64,000 nucleotides of DNA from Rachycentron canadum. Lineage: Eukaryota > Chordata > Actinopteri > Carangiformes > Rachycentridae. The position numbers and the translations under genes were made by a program. This document shows, piece by piece, positions 1 to 12,800 of this stretch (position 1 is the stretch's first letter; each line of letters starts with the position of its first letter). The stretch spans positions 5,212,133-5,276,132 of the forward strand of contig CM076671.1 of NCBI GenBank assembly GCA_038496675.1, in the 5' to 3' direction. The notes under the pieces are model-generated. The model did no database searches and had not been told where the DNA came from. It saw only the letters and a list, made by a program, of their open reading frames with translations.

Positions 1-77
1 TGAGAAGAGGTTTTGAAGTCTGTTTGGGTTTTGTTTAGTCATTAATATGCTGAATTCAGCTGTTCTTGTGTTTGTAG

Positions 78-924
78 ATAACAGCAGCCAGTCTGGATCT
101 TCCATTTGCTGCATTTGCTCCTCGAGGCCTGGACTCAGAAGAGAATGATCCCATGGTAACTATAGATCTAATTTGATGTGTTGTCTGACAGAGCTTTAGT
201 GCTCTCATAACAAAGGAATATTGAGCTCTGTCTTCAATACTTCAAAAATGTTAGGCAGTTAAATTGAATCTAACACATAGTCACACATTTCTACACTTAG
301 GATATTTGTGTATGTGTGTATGTACAGGTGCAGCCTCCAGACTCTCCCACCTGCCCGTCCCCCCTGCAGGCCAGCCTTCATTCTCAGGGCTCAGAGGGTT
401 CAGGGCAGCAGGACGATTTCGTTATGGTTGACTTTGTATGTACTTTTTGTGTGGGTGCAATTGCTCAGATTCGGCTTGAATCCCAGTTGGGGTAGACTTC
501 TGTGTGTCATTCCCATTCTTTCCTGTCCCCTATGAAAGGCCAAAAAAATAATTGGAAAAAAAAAAGCCTCTTTAATCTTTGTGTCTCTATACCTGTTTGC
601 AGCGACCTGCCTTCTCTAAAGACGACCTGTTGCCGATGGATCTGGGCACCTTCTACAGAGAGTTTCAAAACCCTCCACAACTGGCCAGCCTCTCACTGCA
701 CATCAGCTCCCAGTCAATGGCCGATGACCTGGTAACATGTTTTTTACTCTGTTAAAGAAGCCTTTGTCTTTATGGTGTGATTCAGCAGATTCACATTCAG
801 CAAACGAACGCAGATAGTAACTGTGATTTGCATTTTCTCTCTGCAGGACTCTCTGCCAGAGAAACTGGCCGTCTATGAGAAAAACATCGATGAGTTTGAT
901 GCTTTTGTGGACATGCTCCAGTAG
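78..924 (+). CDS. atg13: Autophagy-related protein 13, C-terminal part (4 exons, 5' end outside window)
   Basis: ATG13 is the adaptor of the ULK1-ATG13-FIP200-ATG101 kinase complex that starts autophagosome formation in the cytosol. Only the C-terminal, mostly disordered part is present. Coding exons are 78-155, 328-435, 603-731 and 847-924; each starts after AG and ends before GT, and all are in phase 0. The translation reads ...LDLPFAAFAPRGLDSEEND, then a Pro/Ser-rich stretch, then DDFVMVDF, then PAFSKDDLLPMDLGTFYREF, and ends EFDAFVDMLQ-stop. This matches the family's conserved C-terminus almost residue for residue. FVMV corresponds to the LC3/GABARAP-interacting (LIR) motif of ATG13, and the final residues correspond to the ULK1-binding end. 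The N-terminal HORMA domain exons must lie to the left of base 1. The gene converges with ipo5. Identity is very secure; the exon limits come from splice consensus and frame. Confidence 0.95.
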
Positions 925-2255
925 AGGAGGAAGACACCAAGAGGAGCGCACAACATATGAGAAAAGACTAAATGGATGGTGAAAAAAGGATGAAAGGTAG
1001 AAACATACTGGAGACTGTAGTTGTTTGTCCTGTGAGAATCACTCAGACTAAATCACCATGTTTAAATGTGAAGCTCCTTATTTCTGACATTTTCCTGTTC
1101 AGCACGCTCACCTCTCTGCCAGCTTGTACAGATAGTCCTCTTCACTGTAAATACTGTATTATTTCCTGACACTGGCACACCCCCCCAACCCAACCCAACC
1201 TCTGATCTGATCTGGTAGTGTTAATTCAAACTGAAAATCTTTATTTTCTATGTAGCACAAAGCTGCTTGTCATCAGTGTTTAATCAGGAATTCAGATGAT
1301 CATTAGATTTTCTGTCACTTTAGACAGCCATGCAATTCAAGGACAGAAGTTTTGTTCACTGTAGTTCACTAAAATCTCTTCCACCCCACTCAAGGTTTTC
1401 ATTACATCATGGTCCCTCTGATCATATCCAAGCTAAAGGTGAAAAATGAGTGATTTCACATTAGAAATCAAACCTATACCATCAGTGTAATGGACTTAAG
1501 AAAAGGCTTTTTGTTCAAAAGTAAAATCTTTGAAAAGCTGGACTTGGCAGAGAAAATTGCACAAACAAGTCTTGTGTTGTAATTCAAAATTGTCCTGCTT
1601 CTCACAATTGACAGTTTCAACAGCAACTTCAAAAACAAGTCTCATTAATTTACCCTAGCCCGGTGCTCCCAGCTGGACTGGGGATTTAAACTGCCATGTC
1701 AATGTCAGCAGTGGCCCAGATTGAATCTTAAGTTAAGTTACTACAACCCTTAGGAATAGAGAAAATACACGTTCCACAGTGAGTCCGTTTGCTGTGGAAC
1801 TACACTCACCTACCAGTTAAAGTACACTTGGCTAAAATTAGTGCAATACCCCTACAATAAATTAGATTCATGAAGATTATAATCTTTAGTTTTTGTTGAT
1901 ATTGTACTTTAGTCACAAGGCTGTAGTTTGTGATGCTATTGGAGTATACAAAGGGGTTTGTAACATTTTGTCCGCCTCTGAATAATCATACAATTTAATG
2001 GCACCAAAAAACAAAACATTTCCACAAAAGTAGGATGCATTGCAGGACTGTTGTATTAGTTTTAGCTTCCTAATGAACTAAAGTCTGTATATGCATATGT
2101 ATATTTTTGGATTATGTAAAGGTGGGATAAACATTTCCAGTTGTCGACAGAAAGCGCCAGGTCACCACTCATGACTGTTTCAGTTTGGTTGAAAGCTTTA
2201 ATTTAAACATTTGTTGTTGGTCTAGGTGTCCTAATAAAGCATGGCTGCTCTTGAA
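925..2255 (+). other. atg13: atg13 3' untranslated region
   Basis: AT-rich sequence without a credible ORF follows the TAG at 922-924. A canonical AATAAA lies at 2233-2238, followed by GT-rich sequence, so the transcript probably ends near 2255. An earlier AATAAA near 1855 could give a shorter form. A TGTAAATA Pumilio-type element is visible near 1146. The end point is inferred. Confidence 0.6.
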
Positions 2256-2869
2256 ACAACCGATGTCTGTCAGCTAATACCTGGTGTGGGTGATCAGATT
2301 TACCAGGATACAGTACAAGCTGCTCAAGTTAGATGCTAATTTTACTCTGTATAGCCTCTCAGGAATAGTTTGACATTTTTGGGAAATACATTCATGAGAT
2401 GCAGCAGGTGTGTGCAGAGGTTTTCCCTGTCGTCGCTTAAATTCGTGACCAACATCTCAACTTCAGGGTCAGTTTTTGGTTAACAGTCAATGTGTGTGCA
2501 CAAGGTGTAGCTGAGATTGATGGGAACCAAGCATCTGTCCGGTCATTTCACCAAATTTATTTTTAAGCCACACTCCTGCATTGTTAAACCTCATTCCTCA
2601 AACTGTCTTGTTACCAAGCGATTAGTAAAGACTAAAGTTGTCCACTACACAAATCTGTACAAGTCTGGCTCTTCAGTGATTTTGAACAGTATGAATGAAT
2701 GTGGATGAGCTTTCGGTTCTGGTATATGTACGAGTTCAGGAGTGAGCCAGGCTAGCAGTTAAGATAATGGTCACTTAGCTCTAGCTTCAAACTTAAGATA
2801 CATGAGTGGCATTGAATGCATTTCCCAAAATGTATTGATTAGTTTGGGTCAAAAACACAAAAACTCATT
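2256..2869. repeat. Intergenic gap between convergent atg13 and ipo5, with two opposed fragments of a fish interspersed repeat
   Basis: About 0.6 kb separates the two inferred polyadenylation sites. At about 2362-2410 the sequence GACATTTTTGGGAAATACAT matches the start of a repeat that I recognise as common in percomorph fish. At about 2735-2850 a second copy lies in the opposite orientation: its reverse complement contains TTTTGGGAAATGCATTC followed by a GAAGCTAGAGC block and CTGCTAGCCTGGCTC. No gene is seen here. The family assignment is from memory, not a search. Confidence 0.45.
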
Positions 2870-3892
2870 GGTCAGAATTCTCAAATGGAATTTTATTGTA
2901 TTTTCTGAATTCCATCACATACCTGCAGGACTGTAAAGGGTCGAAACCATAAAGTTTTAGAGTATGGTAGCACACATTTTACAAATAGTCTAATTCAGGT
3001 TCCTCCAACTTGTCACATGCTTTGTGTTTGTGACCAACTACAAAGTTCTTCACTTTTCTGAGAGCCCCTTGTCATTACCCTGCGACTTAAAGGGGCTTAG
3101 AACCGTTTCCAACCATTTCACCTTCATCTTCTTGTGAACAGATGTCTGAAAGGCTATGGAGGAAAAATGCTAAAATCAATGTCAACTCTTCCCAGACAAT
3201 GATGTAAATTTCCTAACTATTTATATTTTCTAGAGTTAGCCATTTAAACAAACATGCCGTAACCTTTGAAACAGACCCCCTGAAGCTGTGGCAGACAGAG
3301 GCCGTTCCCCCCCAGGTAACACTGGGAACACAGAACAAAAAGAAATAAAATACAAAAAAAAAAAAAAAGAAATTCACAGGAGACAGGCAGTGATTGCCCA
3401 GTGTGCATTTTCACCTCATTCAATTGCTCAGTCCACTAGAGTGTCCTGTCCCCATTTCCCCCCACTATGGCCCCTCTGAGCCTGACTGTCCAATGAGTTT
3501 GTGTTGGGCTACGTGGAGAATGAGTCCCTCAGGGCACAGCGAGACAAGTCAAACATCAGGGAATGGTTGAAAACACAACGTCCAGATAGAAGACATGTAA
3601 CGGTGAGAAGACGGGGATGATGGGCATTCTCGTTCCCACTTCCTTGGATAGAGGGTGAAAGTCTTTGAGGTGGATGGCCAATGTCCTCCATTGTCATAAA
3701 TATCCAACCTGCTCCCCCCCAGTCAGCTGAATGTAGGTGGCGTTATATAATAGTAGGGTGGGGGTGGTGATGGGGGTGAAGCCGGCATCCATAGACACTA
3801 CAGATCAGAGCAGGAGGTGTATGGAGGAGATCCAGGAGCTCGACTTTTCTTCATGGGCTTTTTAAAGAGCGGGGAGGCGATGGGGTTCAGGC
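2870..3892 (-). other. ipo5: ipo5 3' untranslated region
   Basis: On the minus strand, non-coding sequence follows the stop codon at 3895-3893. The first canonical AATAAA on that strand is at 2897-2892 (TTTATT on the plus strand), placing cleavage near 2870. The region includes an adenine run at about 3354-3368 (plus strand). No conserved ORF was found. Confidence 0.55.
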
Positions 3893-6800
3893 TCAGGCAG
3901 TGTTCAGTAGGTCCTGTATGGCTTTCTGCTGCGTCTCGTTCAGTGTTGATACACACTGTGTCCATAATCCTGCTGACACCTGAGGGCACGAGAAAACAGT
4001 CAATGTTGAAACAATCTGACTGCAACTGCTGCGTGTTTTAGGTTTCACCTACAGTGACTGTGCTCGAATTGATTCAAATTATTTATTCAAACCAAGATGA
4101 AGTTTCCTGGCACAGAGACAAAATGATGACTCACCTGTACTTGACGAATGACATTCGCAAGTCGTTTGCTGCAAGCGTCTTCACTCTTGACCGATTCATT
4201 TGCAACTCCGTCAGCGATGATGAGGAAAATTTTGGGAAGGTTGGAGTTGTCTGGCCCTAGGACAATTGGGTTGTTGCTGTGGGGAGAAGATGATGTCAAC
4301 AGGAGGGAAACAACTTAAGTCTCATTTCCACCTCAGCAATTTAAGGAAAAAAAAATTATTTTGGGTGTTGTACCTCTCAATGAGGTCACACAGAAAATCA
4401 AATGTGTGGACTGCCTCTTCCTTGTCCTCGTTGAGCGGTAGCCAGCTGAGCCAATGGGGGAGGATCTCGTTCACGTTGACACACTCTGGCCGAAACCTCA
4501 TAACCTTTCCAACAGCAGAGATGCAGTTCTCTGTGGCGTTGACGTTTTCTTTGGAGCGCGAGTCGGCTGCCTGGATGACTCTGACCAGCAGGGGGATGGC
4601 CTCTGGACCACAGAAACAGACAGTTGTCAGTGCTATCAGTTAAAGGCAATAGCCAACGACATCACAGCTGAAGACCAGTACCAGCTGGTACCTGTACAGA
4701 ATGGGCGGTAGTTCTCTCCTCCATACTGAGCCATGACGCCGACACCATAGGCGGCTGCCTGCCGAACCTCAGGGCTTGAGTCACACAGTGACTGCAACAT
4801 TGGCCGCAGGAAATACTCTGCATATTTGAAGGAGGAAGGGCTGCAGTGCTCCACCACATCGTCAAAGATGCAAAGACCCCACTGTCTGTCTGCCCACGGT
4901 CTATTGGGGCACTAGACACAGGCAAGACTGGTTAGTTACTGTTGATCCCCTAGACAATGTGGCTTTTGTCATGAAATAATCCAAACCCACTGGTTGCTGA
5001 TCAGGAGCAGTTAGTACTTACTATTAGCTGGACGATGAGCTGCAGCAGCTGTTCGAACCAAGGCAGAACCTTCTCCTTGTAACTACTGAACACTGAGTGC
5101 AGGATGTCTGACACCTTGGTCAGGATGTACACATCATTCTCATCCTGGGCAAAATGAGGGATGGAACAGTCGTACATCATCATTAGCTCAAGATTGAGTC
5201 TTAGGTTTCAGTTATTGGACAAAACAACTCAGGTTTTAATGACATTTGAAACAATACCTCATCTTGTAATGTTTCCTCCACCTGCTCATCATAGTCTTCA
5301 TCCTGTCTCTTTGCTGTGAAGGATAAAAGGAGAACAATGTTGTAAACACAGGACACTGAAGTTTCAACTGTGTGAAACTGATTTGCATGTAGTTTTTATG
5401 CATTTGTTAAATGACTTGAATGCTATTCTATGGTTGTGATAAAGCCTCACCCTGTCTGAGCTCCTGGTTCTTGAAATGCTCCTCCAGTTTTCCTTTGAGG
5501 ATGCCACCCAGCTCCTCAAAATGCTCATTATTCAGACACCCATCACCCATCAACTCAATGCACTAACAGAAGACAGACTCCATTAGTCAGATCAGAAAAT
5601 TGAACATGGTTCCTTAATTTGTTGCATCCAATTTCCAGAAGGCACTAAAGGCTTGTAACGGTGCTGAAGTTACCTTGGCAAAAGAGTGCATGATTTCTGA
5701 CAGGACATCCGAGTCTGGCTCCGTGCCAATGGCCTTGATGAGAGCGTCGCACATAAAGTGCCACATCTGGGTGAGGTACTCTGGTCCTCGAACCCGAGCA
5801 CACTCCAAAAGCAGGGGCATGGACTCAGCTGCTGCCACCCTGACACGTGAAACAGTTATGGAAATACCAAAAAGACCCTGGTGCTCTCATGAACAGTGAC
5901 ATATCAATGACTGAAGTCTGGAATTCCTGGTCAGTGACTATAAGGAAAGGATATCATCATGGAAGTAGAACTTCAGTAGAGGAACCATCAGCTTCACCAC
6001 CTGCTCCGTGTACTCAACAAAGCCCTCCTTCAGCTCTTTGGCATAACACACCTGTAACACAACAATACTTTACCAACATGGCTGAACACAGTCAACTACA
6101 TTGGTATGTAAATACAGGTAGAGCAATGTGTTTACGGTGCCAGTCAAAGGTTTGGACACTCAAGTGTGTCCAATACTCACCAACATCTGGCAGGCAGTGG
6201 CCTTCTCCTCCAGGCCGGCTGTCTTGATGCCAAAACTCTGCTGGTCTCCCAGGTTGACAAACTCCCAGCCATCATCCTCCGATATGTTCTCCATGTCCTG
6301 GGCTACAAGACAGAGATGGACATTTTCTAATACTGCATCCTTCATCTCATTCTGCGTTTAGAGGAACAACGTCAGTGTTTTAAAAGTTTAAAGTGTCTGT
6401 TCCTTTCTAAAGCATCTGTAGACTGTTGGTGTCCATAGTACACAGCTGAGAGTCACTGATGTGTCACTTACTGTCAAGGAGGGCCACCTCAGGCTTGATT
6501 GAGGCTGTCTTCATCAGGGGGCCCATCACCACAGGCAGATACTGCTGGAACTCCTTCCCCAAGATCTTGCACATCCTGGCCCAGGCTGAGATCATGTACG
6601 AGATCTACACACACAGCGTGAGAGGTTCACTGCACAGAAATGGAAGAAGAAAACTGGATAGTTCAGCAGTAGCCCCAAGTCATCTTACCTGTGGATCATC
6701 ATCCTCCAGGTCATTGAAGTCTGTCTGGGTTTTGAGGAGCAGCTGCATAACAGCGGAGGCGTCTGGCATGAACTAGTATCACAAAGAAAAGGACAGACGT

Positions 6801-9800
6801 GAAGACGACTGACGTGCAGGGAGACGTTTTAATTTTAAGAAATTCTCTTAAAGTGGACAGCTTGATTATACGCTGCACAGACGTACCTTCTCCTTGCCGA
6901 CAGCCAGGCCGATGAGGCTGATACACTCTATGGTCTTGCCACGCAGCAGCCGCAGCTCCTTCTGCACTGCATTTTCTACAATGTGTTTGAGTGAGGACAT
7001 GAATAGGTCGTAATATGGCACAAACTTCTCCTCGGCTGTGTCGGCCACTGAGGCGATGGACGTCACCACTTGCTCCAGCACCAATTTGGTGCCCTTTTGG
7101 ATCAGCTGGGTAAAGAAGAGGACACATGTAAGACTCATGTAGGAGCTGCTGAGCTGGCTGGCAGTGAAGTGCAGGGACTGAATGACAGGCTTTCCAGAAA
7201 CGTGATTCTGAATATTTGTACCTCTTGCAGCTTGGCAACCATAATGACATGAAGGTGCTGCACCAAGCTGTCCAGGTAAGGGATAAGCAGCGATTTGGGA
7301 CAGTCCTCTGTGAAGTTGATGAGGGCAGCAGCAGCATGTGCCTGCACCCGAGGGTTACTCTGGTCTTCCATGGTCTGAAGCAGGGCTGAGATCACCTGGA
7401 AGGGAAAAGAATACAAAGTCAAGCTGAAGCAGATCTGTTGAATGACAAGTGAAGATGTAGCCACCAGAAAACACTTCAGATACCTTATCGTGGAATTTCT
7501 TTTGGAAGGTTGGGGCAAAGTCAGTGGCCATCTGTCCAATAGCATTGCAGGCAGCATAACGCACCCTTGGATGCTGCAGAAGGAAAAAGAAGCCAAATTC
7601 AAAACCACCAAAGAAGACATCACCTGCTACACCTGTTGTGTACACAAATCCTGTAACAGTGACCAGATTGTAAAGGGTCGATTTTGAAGTTTCTTACAGG
7701 GTCGGAGCAGAAGAGGAGGACAAAGCTGACGATCTCTTGGAGGATGGCCTCCATCTGCTGATGACAGCCCTCGCCAATGGCCGACAGTGCCATCAGCCCA
7801 GCGTGGCGGTACTTCCAGTCAGCTAGCGACAAAATCCTTAGGTTAATCTCATGTTCAGTGACCAATTTAAAAGATTTGTGCTCCAGAACTAAAAGATTTC
7901 AAGGTATTTCCATTAGTTTGAAAACTAAAAATGTACAATCTCAATAGGACTCTTCAAGACATTTAATGTGACACTGTTCATATATCTTCAGTTGTTGTCA
8001 GTAGGTTTACTTACGGTTCTGCAGCATCTGCATGATGTGCTGTTTGATCATGGGCAAGATGATCTTTCCTCCCAGACCACAGGCGATTCTGTCCAGTGCG
8101 CTCTCGCCAGCCACAGCATTACTGGTGGGTGAGCAGGAACACACAATTTGTATCTTTGCTGCAGTAATAACCTTTTTGACAATGGTACCTGAAGACACTG
8201 ATGTAAATCACTGCACGCAGATACTACAAGACACATTATGGGCCTTTGCTTCTGAATTTAGATGTTATAATTTTCCCATCTCTCATTTAAGTAGGTGAGG
8301 TTTCAAGTTAAAGAAGTCAGCCAAAAACTCCAGTAGTGGATTTCCTGCTGTGGAGGTGCCAGGCCTTACCTGTCAAAGTCATCATCCTCCAGCTCATCAG
8401 CCATGGCCCACTCGTCGTCATCCTCAAGGTCCACCATCATGGCCAGCATCTGGGGCACTAAGGACACAGCACATCAAAAACTGTCTAAATCAAAAGGTCT
8501 AAAGATCTTTGAGTGGCTAAAGTCTAGCAGGGCAAGGTTGTGAAATCACATGATGGTAAACCGAATCCTCACCACTCTGAGCCACAATGGCAGTGTGTTT
8601 CCTCAGCATGGCTGCTGCTGTCTCAGATAAGGTGACAATGACCTCCAATGCCAACTGCCTCTGCATGTTTGTCAGGTTGGTGTCAGCACACAGCTGAGGA
8701 GACGGGGACAGAGGTAAGCAGATGTTCAGACTACAGGCATCATTTTGTGAATGATACTTTGCATTGAGCTGCTCTCTGACTCACCTTCAGGCAGAGTTGC
8801 AGTGTGGCCTCGAGGTTGGGTCTCAGGTATTTGGGTGCTGTGTCTGCAATTTCAACTAAAGACTTGAGAACAGAGTCATCTCCCTGGTAGCATGACTCAT
8901 TCACTGCCTGAAGAACAGAAGAAGAGGTTAGTGTTGCAATGACACTCATTTTGCTGTTGAAACCTGCTAAGGCTGTTAAAGCTGTATTTATACTGCAGCT
9001 TCAATCATTACAAGAAAGGATTTTGGAGGCCTTTATAGCTGATGTTGACATATTGGACATCACAAATCCTCTAATCTAGACAGATGCCTCCTTGTCTTGT
9101 GGTGAGAAATATAACTTAGGACCAGTAGTTGCTTGTCCCAGAAGTGTGTTATAACCCATCTTCAGTGCATGTGAAAGTCTTTAGTTTGAACCAACTTCCT
9201 TATTCTTTGTCCTGCGCAAACACCACCATCTTTACAGAGCCTGACAATGAATAAGAAACTATCTCTCTATAAAGAAAAATAAGATGCAAGTAAGCACTTG
9301 TGCTCATACTTTGAAGCTCCAGCCTTCATTTGCAGATGACTTTTCATATTTACTTTCCGCATGCTGAATATAGATCATGAACAGAATATGTACAGAAATG
9401 AGACCCATATAAAACGGCTCTGTAAATCAAAGAACTCAACAGGCTGTCGTTTTTACCCAGAACTATTACTGTATGCAAGATGGCATTATCAATGCATATA
9501 TCACATCGTGAATAATGGGCATCCATTACTGGTGGCTGGGATTACAGACCAGGATCAAACAACACTGGACGTCTTGAAAAGCCAGTTCACATTGGACCAA
9601 AGACTGTGGACCAAGGGGTGTCTCACCTGCAGGATTCCTGGAAGCAGGTCTGCAAAGTGTTTCAGCAGAGCTGTATTGCTTTCGTTGGACAGAACGAAGG
9701 AAGCTGCAGCCCGAGCCGCCAGGGTGCGGATCTGAAGGATAATCATTTTAAGAATGAAATTTACAGGCATAGCAACCTAAATGAACTGCACTTCAAGTGA

Positions 9801-12800
9801 CACAATATCTTACCTGTGGGTTTGCTTGGTCCTGCATGCACTGAACAAGCATACGTTTGATGACCTCCATATAATGCTGCTGCTGGTTGCCAAAGATTCC
9901 GGGAAAATTCCTAAAATTGTGAAAAAACAAAAAAGGTCACCCACCGGTACTTCTGCCTCAACATTCAAGGACTTCGACTTTATTTGGAGCTCACCAGAAT
10001 ATGTGCAGGGCAGCTTCTCGCAGGCCAACATTGTCCGAGTTGACAGAGTCAAACAGAAACTTCAGCAGCTCCGGCCACTGGTTATTCCCATCATCATCTA
10101 AATAAAGACACCACAATCAAAGAGCATTAGTGTTCATTTCAACAGTAACGCAACAGCTTCATTTCCACAAAATCATCATTTCCCACAAGTTGTGAGGCAT
10201 CTCAGAGGATCATTACCGATGAGGTTGCGGGAAAGCTCAGCTGCAATGTCGCAGACCTTCTTGCGGATGTTTGGTGATGTCTCCTGTTGGATGCTGGTCA
10301 GCAGCTCTGTCTTGATGGCTGTCTGCATCTCCAGGGTCAGGCCCGGGTAGATCTCCTCGAAGGATGATGACAGCAGCCGCCGCAGCAGCACTGCCGCCAT
10401 CTGTTTGACCTGAATGGAAACGGCATCGTTTGTCACATTCCCCACAATGGCCTCCGACATCAAAGTCCCATGTCAAACATGCAATTGGCAGAAAATCTTT
10501 TCTACAGCTGTGCTAAAAATCAGTGTAGTCAAATTCCTTGTAGATTTATTTAGGCAATATACAATGATAGCATTAAGTGCCACTATATTTGCAGCAGGCA
10601 AAGCTTGTACATGTGGAATGAGCTAGAATGTACAATCAGACAATGGTCACTTGGAAAAATAAATATATAAATAAATAAAAACCACCCTGACAAAACCTGC
10701 AGCATCTCAGAAAGGCAGAGTCATTCTCCCTGGGCCAAGTACCTCTCTGCCTGCTCCCATTTCAAGACTAAAAATATCAGCCTTGAGGTAAAGAAAAGGA
10801 GAGGAAGCATGAGGGACCAAGCAGCTGGTGGATTCAGAGTAAACATAACTGCCCAAATGCCAAACCAGTGACTCATGGGTCTTCGTGTCAGGCTGTGATG
10901 AGGCCGCGTATGCCGACAGATTACATTCTTAAAATGCTGTCAATGCTACAACTTTCCAAAGAAAACATGTTGCAGTTACTCTGACGAGATTCTTGCTGTG
11001 ACCACGATGTAACATCACACAAACTTTAACTGTCCAGCTCCTACAGGATGAATGCCTTTACCCAAAAATGTTATGGTATGCCAACACTTGTTAACACCTG
11101 GCTGGCAAGTGTCTGGTTAAACCTTTTAATTTGACTGAGCAGTTTAGTTTTTGTGGTCACCAACAAACTTTTTCCGTAACCAAAAGGACAAAGCAGATCA
11201 CGGAAATGTGTCTTTGCACAAACCTCCTCTGCAGCAGATGCATCTCTAACAGCCTGCAGCAAGAATGTGATCTTGTTCTGGCCCAGGATAGTGTCATAGG
11301 TCTCCTGCAAAGAAAAATCATGACAGCGGTAAGGAAGAGACGCGCCATTTGGTACATGCATACAGACGGAAGCACACCGATGCCTGTGAGAAATGAATCT
11401 ATACCAGTACAAGTGTTGTAGCGGCAAAGAAATTGCATTTTACATATGCCTGTAATTCCACCCTGTGGCACATTTCAAACAAACAGTGATAGAGTACTTG
11501 TAAATTTGTAAATGTGGCAAAAATAAGATCTGTGATATAGGAGCCACTGGTCTGTGGCTTTGTTGAAAGCTGAAGTACTGTCTATTGTTGTGTTAATACA
11601 CTGATAATGCAAACACCCAGGGGCTGCATCACTCACTCGAGTTTGCATCCTATTACCAACTCTTTATTTGATAATTGTTCTATGACAATTACCTAGGGAA
11701 AATCTTTAATGTAGCAAAGCAAGAATGGAAGAAAAGCAGAAGCAACCATGTTGTTAACAGTAAATAAGTCAAGACTGCAACACATTTTGCCACATCATTC
11801 CTACATCAAATACGGCCACACCGATTTCCTGTGTCATTGCATGCGTTTCTCACTTAGGGGTAAATTTACATAAAAAAAGGCAACTTTTCTGATGCATATC
11901 ATGTTCTGCTTTGTTGTTGTGAATTCTTACAGAGGTTCATTAAAGCCACATGAGAAATGCAAACACAGAGACTTTAAAGGGATGCAGTAGAACCTTGGGT
12001 GTGTGCTCTTAGGAAAATACCACTGGTGATCATGTGAAAAGTGCACTGGTGGTTATCAAAACCCATGGCATTGTTTACCACATAATATGTGTGATTATAG
12101 GAAAATAACTGTGAATGGATTTCCTGGGCATTCAAGTGAATACATTTGTGCAACAAATAACCAGGAGGGAGGATCAGCATGTGTGGCAACAGTATGGTAG
12201 AGGACAGATCTTATTACTCAAACAAGTCTTTAAGTAAGCATCCATTACAGTGGATGCAAATATAGAGTAAGGCAGCTCCTGCCATAAAGTGATGTCTCAC
12301 AGTCATCTGGTTTCTAGTGACTGCTGTATCCCAGTGGGTGGCATCGTTATTATACACCTACTAGCATTCAAGTGCCTTTACTAAACACTGAAGTGGTTCA
12401 CAGCGTAAACAGCTGGACTTCTGGAAGTCAAACCAGCGTTCACATTATTAGCCATTATTTATTAGCCACACCTTGTATATCAACAAAACTGAAATGTGAG
12501 TCCACTAGCTACAACAACACATCCCTAAACACAGGAAAACCACAACATCTCTGCTTTTAACCACAAGACTGTCACTTTGGCCACTTCACACCTTTAAGAC
12601 TGTCAGTTTTATACTTATGAGCCCCCACATGTTTCAAATGGGATAAACCAAGGCTCTGACCATCTCCTGCTGTTCAGCAGCTGTAATCATTAGCTGTTAA
12701 AATATGGGTTTAAAGCCCTTTACAGATGGCTCAATTCCTATTATGTGTGTAAGGCAGAAAGGGAGAGTTTCTATAATGGATGAATTCCAATGAGCTTAGC

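Noticed and set aside
4266..4643. 125-codon plus-strand ORF
   Set aside because: It is antisense to two conserved ipo5 exons and has no plausible homology.
5674..5839. GT-AG splice model for the ipo5 exon (acceptor CAG at 5842-5840)
   Set aside because: That acceptor has no matching GT donor that avoids a stop and keeps frame; the AT-AC pair gives exact family conservation.
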